Part shown: piece after piece, positions 44,558 to 56,512 of the stretch | How positions within the stretch are numbered: position 1 is the first letter of the stretch | How the letters are laid out: every line of letters begins with the position of its first letter | Assembly: GCA_020744225.1 (NCBI GenBank) | Contig: JAGMWG010000020.1 | Span: 744,001-808,000 of the forward strand | Direction: 5' to 3' | DNA: 64,000 nucleotides | Source of the DNA: Paraphoma chrysanthemicola | Lineage: Eukaryota; Ascomycota; Dothideomycetes; Pleosporales; Phaeosphaeriaceae | Program-made: the position numbers and the translations under genes | The notes under the pieces: generated by a model | The model's input: only the letters and a program-made list of their open reading frames with translations | Told to the model about the DNA's origin: nothing | The model's database searches: none

Positions 44558-45108
44558 ATGCCTACCTTGAACTCAACCGTACGAGCCCCAAAATACTTCA
44601 TAGCTGAAACCTTCGACTGATATCAAACCAGATCTTCCACGCCTATGCATACGGCACAGCATTCTGGTACGGCCTCCGCGGCTTGTGTCGCATTTACGAT
44701 CCCGTCATGGTGGTCGGCTGGTTTCGCCCGCCTTCGCAAGCAAACCTCACGCCCAACGATCTCGAATTGTACAATGTGCGCAACGACGGCTGGTGTCTCG
44801 TGACTCTGGCTTTGATCCTCGTCAGCTTTACCAACGCGGTGCCATCGGCTGGGACATCGAAAGCGAGCGGCGCATTGCCGTATGCAAAGGCCGTGGTTGC
44901 TGCGACTGTTTTCCATCATTTCACCACGGGCATTGGCGCATACCAGCATTACAAGCTGGATACGCATTACAACACAAGCATGGCGATTGGAGTGTGGGGA
45001 AATGTGTGGCTGACACTGACGGGGCTGATCACGATTGCGAGCTTGTATTCGAACGTTGGCGAAAGGAGTGTTGAAAACGTTACACAAAAAGCGAGGAAAG
45101 AGCTATAA
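44558..45108 (+). CDS. Small multi-pass membrane protein, function unknown
   Basis: Exon 1 is 44558-44578 (MPTLNST) and exon 2 is 44632-45108. The 53-nt intron (GTACGA donor, AACCAG acceptor, CTGAT branch) is in phase 0, giving 165 residues. Exon 2 begins IFHAYAYGTAFWYGLRGL and has about four hydrophobic segments, such as GWCLVTLALILVSFTNAV and VVAATVFHHFTTGIGAYQHY, then MAIGVWGNVWLTLTGLITIA. This is a fungal membrane-protein pattern without a known role. The first exon is only seven codons long. Confidence 0.65.
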
Positions 45109-45407
45109 GAAGCGCAACTTGGTATCAATCTGCTGGCAAGAGATGGGATTGAGATCGCGTTATCCATGATAGTCAGATGAGGAATCAGTCGATATAGGTA
45201 ATGAGTGAGAAGGGAGATCGGATCGAAGCTAGGAGCATGGAAATTCCGGCGATGTAATGGTAATAGAAGAATACCTTATGATATCGCCATGCAAGGCGAT
45301 GTGCTAAACAATATCATTTCCTCGGGTTGTCCCAACACCACAGAACCCGTATTTCCATTCCAATGAACCAACTTGAATCTTTCATGACCCGGAGTCGCTC
45401 CCGACCA
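45109..45407. other. Tail-to-tail intergenic region
   Basis: 298 nt between the membrane-protein stop and the minus-strand Cys/Tyr-rich gene. Nothing recognised. Confidence 0.4.
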
Positions 45408-45683
45408 TCAGTATCTCCAAGGATAGCCGCCCACGTAGCCTCGAAAATTCCAACCTTGTCGTGTCTTGTGTCCGGTACGGCAAGGTGGACACCATCCAGG
45501 GATTCGATGGGCCCGCGCCTGTTCGCGACAATGCCGAGATTGCTCGAACGGTACACAAGATCGGGCAAGATAGTTCGGGTTGTTAATGCGATTAAGGTCG
45601 TTGTATAAGTGGTGACCATACTGGCCGTAGAAGTACTGCCTGTGGTTGCAGTACCGCCACTCACGGATGTAATCGCGACACAT
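45408..45683 (-). CDS. Small Cys/His/Tyr-rich protein
   Basis: ATG at 45683 gives 91 residues. Spaced Cys and His residues (MCRDYIREWRYCNHRQYFYG, then SCVPFEQSRHC and GWCPPC) suggest a zinc-binding mini-domain. The frame extends upstream without an ATG. No signal peptide; no known family recognised. A second overlapping minus-strand frame of 116 codons is probably a shadow. Moderate support only, because the conserved-looking Cys spacing is the only evidence. Confidence 0.45.
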   Translation of the reverse strand: MCRDYIREWRYCNHRQYFYGQYGHHLYNDLNRINNPNYLARSCVPFEQSRHCREQARAHRIPGWCPPCRTGHKTRQGWNFRGYVGGYPWRY

Positions 45684-47018
45684 CTTCTGCGAGAGCTGGA
45701 ACAATGTTCGGCAAGTTTCGACCGAGGGTGAGGTAGTGATAGAGCCGCTTCGAAATTATTGACGGTACAATGATCCGAGGATTACGCCCGTCAGACTATC
45801 GCAGCCTCTCAAGATAAATACTGATTGACCTATTGCCTGGAGCTCCTGCGTGATGAGCTCATTCATATATGGATGATCTCCTGCCTACGCAATTGTGCAA
45901 ACATCGATTTGCGCAATGATATTCTGTGCAAGTGCTGGTAGCGGAGGCGGGTAGTCTTCTGCAATCCTGTAGTGTTGTAGGCTAAAGCACATTTCTAGAG
46001 GCGCAAAGCTCTACGTTAATATTGGACAAGCTTACGTAGTGAGCAGCCTATGGCCGTATACAGGGGGCGTCCTGGAGAATTGTGTCCCGAGCTGAGAAAT
46101 GTACGTGCTGTCACAAACGGATATGAAGACGTATGATTGATATCGTAGCCCAAGAGACTGGACTGTGGCCCTACAGTTGAATGACTCATGAAGTGGCAAA
46201 CTGAGCAGAGGGCGCTGATGAGGGCTATCGTGACCATGAGCCTGGTGTTGTGGTTTTACAGCCGATTTACGCGAATCTAATATTTGTGTCGCTGTCGGGT
46301 CAGATCCGGTAGGCCATAGCACAGTACGACGAGGAGATGCAGGAAACGTGGTCTCGCACACGTTGGCGGCCGCTTCCCCGTTGCGCTCGAGCCAGATTAT
46401 TTCCCATACTACGCCGGTGTACTACGTGGAGACGCACGTTAGTGCGGTACGGCTGAACTTATTTACTGGTCTGACGATGAGTCTTGCGTGGTGCTTACCA
46501 CCTCGAGCGGGTGTTCATCTCTTGTTCCCTGCTGATGTTTCTACGACAGATCCCAGAACCGCACAGGAGCAGCCGGAACCTCTACGCTCCCCCGCGGCTG
46601 TAATCTTCTGACTGCGCATTACACGGATAGACGCCAGAGAATGGTTTAAGATGATGTAGGAGATGTCTGCTTCGGCAGGGTGACAGATTAGAGCGACAAA
46701 TACGCTAGCGCCAAACACAGCTAGCGTTATCCAAAATGGAGAACACCCATAACCACCGAACAGAACATAATATACCTTGCACGACTCGAGCCATTGAGAA
46801 ACAAATATCAAAAGCCCTCTTCTGTCTCAAAGAATACTGATCACTCGGTGCGACACTTCATACATCAATAATCCACAGATTCAACCCGCCACCGTTGTAC
46901 CTCGGCACTTTCCTCATCCATCGGTATTCCCACTAATCCACTGATCCACCACACACTCAGCACTCCAACACCGGGATTCACATCTACACAATCCCCTTCG
47001 TCCCCTCGCCACATCTGC
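45684..47018. other. Intergenic, 1.3 kb; nothing certain
   Basis: A 98-codon minus-strand frame at 46811-46515 has one hydrophobic stretch but no signal peptide. The last 200 nt are the promoter of the phosphatase gene. Confidence 0.35.
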
Positions 47019-47681
47019 ATGTCCTACCTTCTCTACGGCAGCACCACATACACCGGCATGGGCTGGGTCGATCAAGTGCCTCGGGCCGGCAAGCTCTACA
47101 TCGGCGGCCTATACGCACTCTACCAAACAGACTTGATCCGTGCAGCTGGAATCACACACGTCCTATCCGTCATAGACTATGACCCGCTACTTCAAGAACG
47201 GTTTGGGCATTTGAAACATTTCCATGTGAGGGCCGACGATCACCCGAATGAGAATCTGCTGCCGTATTTTGAAGACGGGGTCAGGTATATCGATGGCGCG
47301 TTGCGGGAAGTGCATGACGGCGCGGGGGAGATAAGAGATGGAGATGAAAAAGGAGGAGAGGATGGAGGAGGTGTATTTGTCCACTGCGCAATGGGAAAAT
47401 CTCGCTCCGCCACTCTTGTCGTCGCTTATCTGATCTGGAAATACGGCCTCAGTTCCACTGCTGCGTTGGAGCAACTATGCGAGGGCCGACCCGTGTGTGA
47501 TCCTAATCCTGGATTCAAAGAGCAGTTGGAAGTGTGGGAAAGGATGTGTAAGACGGAGGATGAGGCGGAGAAGAAGAGGGTGTATGATGAATGGGAGAAG
47601 ACGAGGTTTACAGGCGAGTATTGGGAATGGGATGTTCGGAAGGCGGAGAAAGCGAAGGAGAAGGAGAAGGCTAGACTATGA
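47019..47681 (+). CDS. Dual-specificity protein phosphatase
   Basis: A single ATG-started exon of 220 residues. The catalytic signature HCAMGKSRSA (HCxxGxxRS) gives Cys123 as the nucleophile; the upstream KLYIGGLYALYQTDLIRAAG, VLSVIDYD and KHFHVRADDHPNENLLPYFE elements are typical of DSP domains. A Gly/Glu/Asp-rich loop interrupts the domain just before the signature. After the domain is a charged Lys/Glu/Arg tail with EWEKTRFTGEYWEW. Such enzymes remove phosphate from Ser/Thr and Tyr. The zinc-binding C-terminus of Yvh1 is absent, so it is not that protein. The substrate is unknown. Confidence 0.85.
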   Translation: MSYLLYGSTTYTGMGWVDQVPRAGKLYIGGLYALYQTDLIRAAGITHVLSVIDYDPLLQERFGHLKHFHVRADDHPNENLLPYFEDGVRYIDGALREVHDGAGEIRDGDEKGGEDGGGVFVHCAMGKSRSATLVVAYLIWKYGLSSTAALEQLCEGRPVCDPNPGFKEQLEVWERMCKTEDEAEKKRVYDEWEKTRFTGEYWEWDVRKAEKAKEKEKARL

Positions 47682-47776
47682 GTTCGCGGTGCATTTGCCA
47701 TGCATGCATGTATGTATGTGATTAAGTCTTTATAGCTGTATATTTACATATAACGAAATCAGCTAGTTAAATAAAT

Positions 47777-49704
47777 CTACGCTTTCCACGGCTTCCCATA
47801 ACCCCCACCATACCCACCCCCAGGCCTCACACCCTTAGGCTTAAAACAAGCTAACCACGTCGTCAACGCATCCGAGAACAACTTCCTCGAAACCGGCCCC
47901 GCAGGAACCGTCACCCCCGTCGTCCTAAAATCATAACAATGCTGCGCATTTTCGAGCACATAGCCAAACACCTCCCTCTTACTCGTCGTCTCTCCGCACC
48001 TTGGGATCTCCTGTGTGACCCTAACCCTCGGCGCAAATGGCTCAGCACTGGCGGGCGAGAGCGTGCGCCAGGGGTCGAATTCGCCGTTGGACCAGTACGT
48101 GTTGCTGGGCCGGATGGACCAGCCGCCGAAGACGCGGTTGGTGCGGTCGGTTTGCGGCCAGTCTGGGAAGAGGGATTGCGGGGCGTTGGGGAATTGGCGG
48201 TGGCAGATGTCGTGTTGGTGGACGAGGGAGTTGTATTTTGAGATGAGTTGGTTGGGGCCGAGGTTTGCGGATTGGAAGTATCCTAATCACGTCCATCGTC
48301 AGTATAAACCCTGTCTGTCTTTCGAACGGAAAATATGGGGAGGGGGGTGATATGAGAGATTGAAAGCAGTAGGAGAAAATAAGGAGAGGAAGGGAAGAGG
48401 GAAATGAAAGACTTACCCCACTGTGTACAATACTGCCACGTCCAACTAATCATCGCCGGATCCGTAAACTTCCTATCCAAATCACAATTCCCCTGCACAT
48501 TCTTCTTCCCACTACACTCCGTCTCGAGATACGAATTCACATTGCCATTGAACCACGGATAACTCGCCCACCTCGCAAGCGTATACTTGACACCTTTCGA
48601 TTTCGCCAGCCCGTCCGCGCCCGCAATCGTCGGCTTCATCCCATCCGTGTCCGTCTCAAGCCAATCGCAGAACCGGCGCAAACCCTGCGCGCCGCCTTCG
48701 ACGCCGTACGACTGCCATGTAGCGAAGATGGTAGTCAGCGCGTCGGCGAATGTTGCATGGCTGTTTTTCTCCGCGCCCAGGCCGAGGAATTGGATTTTGA
48801 GGTCGGCGGCTGCCGTGGCGTTGGAGTCCATGATGCGGTCCATGTAGCGCACGGCGGCTTGGATATCGCGCGAGCAGTTGCCGAAACCGTATTTGTTGAG
48901 CCCGCGCCAGATGGGGTCGAAGTAGAACGACTGGTCTACCGAGGCTTGGACCGGGGCGGAAGAGGCGTAGCTGGCGTAGATGGTGTCTGGGTACTTTTCC
49001 CGCATGAAAGCCGCACGCATGGCGGGGTATGACCCGCCGACAAAGACCCAGGGTGTTTTGTCCGGGGTAAGGGTGTAGTTGATGTTCTTGCGGCTGAACT
49101 GTTTTGCGAATCGATCCACGTCGGCCAGGGATTGCTCGGTTGTCAAGTATCTGAAGTCCTCTGCCGGGGTGTTGATATCGATTGGTGTTGGCGAAGAGTT
49201 TCCATAGAATCGATGCTCCCACACTATTCCAATGCCATTGTACTTGTCGACCAATTGCTTGAAGAAGCTGGTCTCGTTCGAAATCCTAAAGAGAGCATTG
49301 GGCTCTGCGTTTGCCTCGCCGACATCGTAGATAAAAACAGGCGATCCTGGTTTGTACGCGCTCGTAGAAACCCAGTAGCGATTGAAGAAGGTTCCGTGGT
49401 AGGAATATGGTTGATTCTTGGATGCGGCGAAATTGTCAATGGGAAGTTCCACGTATTCCGGGCTTATTACTTCGGGCGCGGCTAATGTCGACACACTGTC
49501 GGCCGTACCTGCCTTTAGGCTCTGTGTATTCGCTATATTCACGAAACCGTCGTCTTCGGCTGATGGCGAGTCAATCGGAGTACCGTCGGGATTCAGACCC
49601 ATGTCCGCCATGAGGTTGAACTTTCGCGCAAAGGCGTTGTTCATGGCGGCCGTGCCCTGGAGAAAAGCGAGCGCAAGCGCCGCAATTGACGTTGAGGACC
49701 GCAT
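47777..49704 (-). CDS. Serine carboxypeptidase S28 (prolyl carboxypeptidase family), secreted
   Basis: Exon 1 is 49704-48417 and exon 2 is 48282-47777, with a 134-nt intron (GTAAGT donor, GATTAG acceptor) in phase 1, giving 597 residues. The N-terminus is a signal peptide (MRSSTSIAALALAFLQGTAA). S28 features are visible: EHRFYGNSSP, the nucleophile motif GGSYPAM (Ser225), YASSAPVQASVD, the Asp motif NGEFDPWR (Asp499) and the His in AQHCYDF (His544). The enzyme should cleave after proline at the C- or N-terminal side of small peptides in the cell exterior or vacuole. A Gly-rich C-terminal end (GGGYGGGYGKPWKA) is unusual. The long intron also reads open, which extends exon 1 artificially. Confidence 0.9.
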
Positions 49705-50984
49705 AGCGAAGGTTACCGCAAGTGACGGGATTCGAAGAAGGAACTAGGCGTAATGCTTCTGCACTTCGATAATGCAATGTACTGCAATGGAACCAATTCT
49801 CCACAACAATGTCACATCAAACTCGCTCGGACCGACGACAACTGCAAAAGCGATGGAACAAAACAACACACCGACCTTCCACCGCGTCGCACTCCATCTC
49901 ATATATACTCTATCGTACCAGTGACCACCACCCCGGCCAACGACCCAGTCACGTCCGACCAATCTGCAGTGATCGGCATGCCGCATCGCTCGTGTCCATT
50001 CAAAGCCACTTAAGTGCTATAGCACATCCACAAGGCTTGTTACTGGTATCCATACCAGGAAGGTGCCTCTGGCCGTGCACAAGCTCCACGCCGCACCTCG
50101 TCGTAAAGCTTATCGACCGTTGTGCGCCTTCCATTCGCGACCATCGTGCCTGCCAAGCCTTCTCGCCGCCTTCCTAGACGAGCCTAGCCCTTGCCCAGCA
50201 GGCATGTCGCTAGGATTTTAATTTCAACGTCCGTGGACGCGCCGGCAAAACACGGTCCCATGCTGGGATTAGGTACTGGGATGGACTGCGGTTTGCAATT
50301 TGCAAAGACGGATTCGAACATGTCACTTTGGGAATCTGGTTCTGGATATGTGGCAACGTTGGCGGGAATAGTCCATGCATGTGTGTGGTTGCCGGCTGGC
50401 ATTGATGTGCGCAAAGTTTTGCGACAGCACGTGGAACGTGACACCGCGGAAACAAACGTGGCGAGAATTCCTTGGGGATATTGATTACAACATGTGTGCA
50501 TTGCTGTTCTTGTGCTCTGGCCGCTTCAAGTCCTTTGCCACCGACACCAAGTAACACCCAGAACAAACATTCTCCTCAGCACAACACTCCATCCTCAATA
50601 CCTCTTAGATGCATCCCTATATCGGTCTCTCCAAAATCAGCCCTGCTATTTCCTCCCATTACATTATTCCGACCGTGTCCAAACGTAGTATATCGTACAT
50701 GTGCCCATTTCGCCTGCCGGAATGCCCAGACATCGCTTCGAGCCGCATTTCATGTGTATATATTACCCCACAAAGGAAAACCGGCCAACTCCAGATGTGT
50801 GTTTTCGCCACGACACCAGATATGCCTATTCGTAAATGTTTCCTCTTTCGAGTATATCCGTGCGGCGCAGTGCCGTGGATACGAGCGCCCAGGTGGTCTG
50901 GGTCACGTCTTGCGCAGAATTCTATACGTCTCGGCTGAAGAGTCGTGTGGCCTTGCGCATGTGCGCACGACTTCTCCTGAGACG
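49705..50984. other. Intergenic, 1.3 kb
   Basis: Promoter of the S28 peptidase and 3' flank of the Zn2Cys6 gene. Long plus-strand frames at 50472-51164 partly overlap the regulator's last exon and look like shadows. Confidence 0.45.
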
Positions 50985-53908
50985 TTATTGCTGGCCCATA
51001 TGACCATGTCCATTTGCTGCGTTCGGAAACGCAAGTTCAGGCCAATGCACGTGGCCTGTATGACCCTGGACCGTGGCATTGTCCAAAGACCCTTGCATAT
51101 TGTTCCCGGGATTTTGGGAGCCGCCATCTCGGCCCAGCGCCATGAGCGTCGTTGCCGTATTTAGATACTCGCCTGGCTGGCCAAGTGGTTGCGGCTGCAT
51201 ATACGTCCTTGTCCATTGACGCCAATCCTGGGGCGTGAATCCGTTGGTTGGATACGCGGGGGTTCCGTTGTTCGCTGTTTGTGCATGTGTGTTTGCATAC
51301 GTGTAGCTGTCGCTGGGTTGTGACGTGCCTCCAGAGGCTGCTGCCAGCGCGGCGGCGTGAGTTGAAGTCATGCCAGCATCATCGCTACTGTAACTCTGTT
51401 GGTGATCAAAAGCAGTACCCGGTTGTTGAGATGCTGACATTGAAGTCCCAAGGTTGTAGGGATGGCTCACGCTGCCAGCTATACTTGTGTAAGTCGATGA
51501 ATGCGCTGTGAGGGCTGGATCAGTATGTCCGCTGGGTGCTGTTGAGTACGACACTTGGTAGCTCCGAGAGTCGTACATGGGCGCGTTAGCCGTCGCTTGC
51601 TGAGGCGTTTGCAATTCTACATGCACAAGTGATTCGGTTGCAGCTCGCTTGATGATGCCATCGTTGATGTTCCTTAAAGATTGCTCGGCGATCTGGGCGA
51701 TTGTATTCTTCAAATGGTCTCCAGAACCTGTATTGCATTAGTCTGGCCCCACAATCGATTTGATGGTGAGCTTCGACTTACCAAGGAAGTGATCGCATTC
51801 ACCCAAGACACTGACCCAGGTTGTCATGTCACTCTTGAGCTTCTCCATGTCGATGGACGAGAGCTGCTCCTTACGATTCGACGAAATGAACAACGTAGTG
51901 AACATAGCTGCGATGTACACGACAGCGTTTATCCACGGAATATCCAGGCTCTTCTTGAGCATCAGAGTGTTGCAATTCTGTAACATCTTCTGCGAGGCAT
52001 CGAGACACTTGTCCAGATTGGAGTCTACAATGGAAGGGTCTGTAGAGCGGCACACTGCCGGATGGTGCAGAAGAAGGTGATAGGCCTGATACCAGTACTC
52101 AAGATAGAGGGTGAAGATCTGGTCATCTTGCGATGCATGCGACGGGTCTCGCAACTCGTAAGGCAACTCCTCCTTCCACTGTTTAATGCCGGCCTCCAGA
52201 CGCTTCAACCGTTCCACGTACACGCTCGGTGAGTAGCGGACCGAGTAGATCATTTTATACAAATCGACTTCAAGAACTGTGTACTTTGCGATCTGGATAC
52301 CGACCTGGAATGAGCACTGGTGGAATGAGTCCAAATTAGCCTCCTCTTCTGGCAAGCAGTCGTTCATGGGTTCGGGAAATTCAACGTCGATATCCTCGTT
52401 GCTGATAGGCATCGGCCGGCCCAGCTTGCCGTTCAGATTCACTTGAAGCGCGTTTAAGGTCCAGAATATCCGCTTACGCATCTCAATCTCGAGCTTCGTC
52501 ATATTCCCAGGACCATCAGTCCAATTCTTGACCGAGCGGTGCAGACCAAGCTCAAGTGCAAAGAGGTACGTAGTCGAAGTCATGATCCAGGCGGCGCCAG
52601 GTTTCGGGAAGTTGCGCAAGTGGTGGCAGATCATGGCGAGCGCCTGTAAGTCTTCTAACTTGTGGTGCGCTAGCAACTGCTTGTAGAAGCTCAGAGCGTA
52701 TCGGTAGTGCCTGTGTGATTCCTCCATGATTGTGTTCCCTTGACTGTTCCTCGTGGCAATCTGATACTGAATAGTCGCCAGCATCATATGCACAGTGACA
52801 GTCTCCGAAGGGGTAGGCCGGAAATTGGGATCATTGCCGAACTTCCATATCAGGTCCATGAATGCAGGCTTGTGGACCAGCATCGTGTATGGATTCAGAG
52901 ACCGCAGAAACCATACGGCGTATTCCTTGAGCTGAGCATACGGCGGAAGCGCGACAGGGTCCACCTTCTCTCCCCCAAGGACTGTCTTGACTAGCGACGA
53001 ATACGACATGACGGAGCTCTCGTACTCTGCCTCGTCCGACATGTAGTCGGTAATGTCAATCTCGGTGCCGAAGACGGAGAGCGAGGTCCCTCTTATGTTA
53101 CTCAGCAGAGAGTCTCCGGCGCCCACGCCCAGGTAGTTGTCGCCAATGGAGCCGTGCTTGAACTCTGGCAGAGGCCGGTACTCGTACTTCTCGCTCGCGC
53201 TCGCTGGCGTGTAGCCGGGATGTGGAGTCGTGCTCGTTCGCCGCGCATCCGACCAGCTCTGGCTGTCGTCTGCCCGGCTCGACGAGGACCATGGCAGTTG
53301 TGGGGGCTGCAGGCCGTTGTATGCGGGGAGTGGCCGTGGCTCTATGCCGTTCTCCTTCAGCTGGTCCTGCAGGTCAGCGATCTGGCGGCGCAGGTAGGCA
53401 TTCTCCGACTCCATGGCCTCAGCGTGGCCGCGCACCGTGGCGCGTCCGGTGATGCGGTCGGTGGTCTGGCATGGTGTTCTGTTCTGTTCGCAGGGCGTGC
53501 ATCCCTCCGGACGGCCATCGCAACGAATCTTGCGGATCTGGGGGTGAGTGTTAGCTGGGGGTGTGACTGAGGGGTGCTTTGCGACGCGCGCATGCTTCGC
53601 GTGAGTGGTGATGCGCGCCGAACAATGAAGCGACCATCGCTGGAGACGGCGCATTGCCCTTACCACACATCGCATGCAATACTCAATGGCGCAGAAAAGT
53701 CGCGACTCTTGGATTCAGGAATTGGACATACCTTGCATCGATCGCACGCCTGTCCGGTGCGCTTCGAGTCGGCGAGCTTGCGCTTCACGGAGCCAGAAAA
53801 GTCGTTGTTGGGCAGTCGCTGGGGCGGACTGCTCGAGAGGCCATGTTCGATGCGCTGGATCTTGTGTATAAGCGGCGGCTCATCCTCTGAAGGTCGCTTC
53901 GGAGGCAT
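50985..53908 (-). CDS. Zn2Cys6 transcription factor with fungal-specific middle domain
   Basis: Three exons join in phase: 53908-53732, 53537-51782 and 51727-50985, giving 891 residues. The DNA-binding cluster is split by the first intron: CDRCK on exon 1, then IRKIRCDGRPEGCTPC and a last Cys on exon 2, giving C-x2-C-x6-C-x6-C-x2-C-x6-C. A coiled coil follows (SENAYLRRQIADLQDQLKEN). The middle of exon 2 has the fungal_trans/MHR region (LQALAMICHHLRNF, LELGLHRSV, MRKRIFWTLNALQVNLNGKL GRP). The C-terminus is Gln/Ser/Thr/Pro-rich and probably activating. It acts in the nucleus; targets are not visible. It is divergent from CGI121. Confidence 0.88.
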
Positions 53909-54748
53909 GGTGACGACGTGCGCGGTATGTTCCGTACTGCAGACAACCGTTGGCACGGTCGGAGTAGGTCGCGGTGGCTTGATGACTGGCGCGCCTAACT
54001 CTGGCTTGACATGGTCATTCTGTCCGACGATTGCAGGATATGGAAACGACAGCAAATGTGACACGGCAAACGTCGTGCAATGTCGAGCAGCCCCGGCGCT
54101 TATGGATCTGAGAAAGATCGATCTCTCCTCGACGAGCGCGGTGCTTGCATGCTGCGTCTTCGGCGAACTTGGACAGCCCACGGGCCATTCCTGCCCGCCC
54201 ACCTCATCTTCACGGCCACGCTTTCATTGGGTGCGCCCGCCCATGCAACCTTGAAGCACGCCTGCCCGCTGTCACTTTGTCCCTGACATTCGGCCAAAGT
54301 GAGCGATCGACGCCTCGCAGCGCGTCGATTCGCTGAATCCTTCCGCTGCTGCACGCACCGAGGCTGCTGCTGGCAGTGCGCTACTGCTTGGCGCGCACCC
54401 CACCGACTCCCAAAACGGCCGGACGCACTGAGGGACGCACAGAAGCGGCATCGTGCACATGACGGATCGACTATTGAGTCGATTGCAACTCCAACATCCA
54501 TGGACGACATCCTTTCGGCCTTCAGACTAGCCTGAACGATGCGCCCCTGCTCCATCTAGCCAAGCCGACGTACTTGCTCTCTTTTCTTTCTTCACCGTTC
54601 ACGCCGGCCGAGACAACACGCTACTCACAAAAAGCACCGCCCGCAAACTCCCCCAAGCCTCGATATCACACCCTAGCGTCCGTGCTGCGCGCATCACCCA
54701 TCATCACGCCAGATCCGTGTCTAGTGTGGCTGATCATCCCTATCCGCC
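53909..54748. other. Shared divergent promoter of the Zn2Cys6 gene and CGI121
   Basis: About 840 nt, GC-rich. Long frames on both strands start without ATG and show biased composition, so they are not called. Confidence 0.45.
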
Positions 54749-55545
54749 ATGGCTCAGGTCCAGACCTTGACGCTGCCACACTACTCCACGTACCCAGTTC
54801 ACGTGGCTCTGTTCAAGCATGTAACCAATGCGGCGTTCCTGAGGAGCCAGTTGCTGGAAGCTAATCCAGAGTTTGACTATGCCTTTTTGGATGCTGAAAT
54901 GGTACGATCTGCGCTTCATTTTTTGTATTGGTTCATTAATCATGTCGAATCGTCGAGTACTGGGGTGCGTGGACTTGCACTGGATCGACCGGATGTTACT
55001 GTGATATCTTGGCATTTTGCTCGACGGGTTCTGATGTGCATGCATAGATTTTGAGCCAAAACCACCTCCTCACGGCAACGTTTCTTGCACTCCACGCCAT
55101 CCTCACTTCGCGCAGCAAGACGCGTACGCCACACTCTGAACTCGTCTTCCGCCTCTCACCCAACAACAACATTGGCGAGTCTTACAAAAAATTCGGCCTC
55201 TCGGATACCACCTCGTCCTTAATTGCCGTGAAGCTCCCGCTTCGCCCTTCATCTGCTTCATCATCGGATGAAGCAGGTAAAGAGTGGACTCTAGACGAGA
55301 GCATTACGAATGAGAGCGTGAGTAAGCATTTGGGAGATGTAGTAAAGGGAACGAGTGTGAAGATTGGAGAAAGGGGTAAGGAGTTGGGCGAGTGTTGTGA
55401 TGAGGAGAAAGTGAAAAAGGTTTATAAGCTCGGTGGTGGCGGGATTAAGGGGAAGAAAGGGGCTATGAATGGCGATGCGGGGATAGATCAGAGGAAAGAT
55501 CTGGAGAGTGTGATCCTCGGCACAATGACTCTGAAGGGTTCATGA
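54749..55545 (+). CDS. CGI121: EKC/KEOPS complex subunit CGI121
   Basis: Exon 1 is 54749-54901 and exon 2 is 55048-55545, with a 146-nt intron (GTACGA donor, GCATAG acceptor) in phase 0, giving 216 residues. The sequence YPVHVALFKHVTNAAFLRSQ, then YAFLDAEM joined to ILSQNHLLTATFLALHAILT, HSELVFRLSPNNNIGESYKK and SLIAVKL follow the CGI121/TPRKB fold throughout. KEOPS makes the t6A modification of tRNAs reading ANN codons and also affects telomeres and transcription. A Lys/Gly/Ser-rich C-terminal extension follows a long insertion (SASSSDEAGKEWTLDE) before the end (VILGTMTLKGS). The protein works in the nucleus and cytosol. Confidence 0.88.
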
Positions 55546-55687
55546 GCGTGTGATAGAAGAGAAATGAAAACATCACCAAAATGACAACTCAAGACCACGT
55601 CCTAACACAAATCAATGAACCTCTCTGATCAACTATTCTACAAGGGTTCACGCCCTGGGTAACACGTCCGTCTAGATGATGTCCAGC

Positions 55688-56512
55688 TTATATGTGGAGG
55701 TACTCCGGCTTGAGGAAATCAGCCATGTCCTTGGGCTTGGGTGGTGGGCCGTGGTGGTCGTGGCCATGGCCGTGGTCGTGCGCATGCGGGTCGTCCGCCG
55801 GGCCGACGTAGTGCATCTTGTAGGTCGATCCGCATTCCATGCAGCGCGACTGGGGCTCCTCACGGGTAAGAGTGATCCAGAGGACGCCGTGCGAGTCGAC
55901 GGGGAAGCCAGTGCAGCCGACGTATTGCTCGTTGCCAGCAGAGTTGACGACAATGGGGTCTTCTGGGGTGCCTGCAGTCCATTAACATCACACTCTACTC
56001 CCAATCTACATCAGCTTTGCGTACCCAGACGGCTGGCATCCAATGGCCTCATGTCGAAGATATCGACACCCTGCATCTTTCCGAGGATTTCGAGACGCTC
56101 GAGACCAGTCGCTTGTTCGGCATCGGTGGGAACGGTACCAGGCTGCGCACCGGGGGGCAGGAGATCCGCCTCAGTCTTGATTTCTGCAAATGACAATATC
56201 AGCGAATTGGCCCCTCCATCGATAGGCGCACCCGGCTATCTCTCGGCAGGTCGCAAAATCCATTGTCTGGCGCAGGACATACCATCAAGCTTCTTGTAGC
56301 CCTGGAGAACGCTCGGGGCGTTGGCAGAGTGTCCCGCCTCCTTGGCCGCGGGGGCATCTGGCTTCGCGTCGCCTGCAGCTGTGTCAATGGTACATCGTAC
56401 GATGGCTCGCGGGTAACCTACGGCGGACGAAGGAGGTGGTGAAGGTGCGTTGGGCGAGGGCACGAGGGGCCACTCGCCTTGCCGCGGCGACGGCAGAGCG
56501 CTGCAGGAACAT
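55688..56512 (-). CDS. COX4: Cytochrome c oxidase subunit IV (yeast Cox4, mammalian COX5B)
   Basis: Four exons in phase: 56512-56422, 56378-56283, 56183-56025 and 55971-55688, giving 209 residues. Exon 1 encodes a mitochondrial presequence (MFLQRSAVAAARRVAPRALA, then QRTFTTSFVR). The mature part reads LERLEILGKMQGVDIFDMRP, then TPEDPIVVNSAGNEQYVGCT and GFPVDSHGVLWITL, ending with SRCMECGSTYKMHYVG. The Cys residues (GCTG...CMECG) bind zinc. A His/Asp/Gly-rich stretch (DDPHAHDHGHGHDHHG) precedes the C-terminal DMADFLKPEYLHI. It is a nuclear-encoded matrix-facing subunit of complex IV. The intron 1 acceptor has two AGs six nt apart (exon starting at 56378 or 56372), which would add or remove two residues. 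Confidence 0.85.

Noticed and set aside
50472..51164. 230-codon plus-strand frame
   Set aside because: Overlaps the last exon of the Zn2Cys6 gene on the other strand and has no domain.
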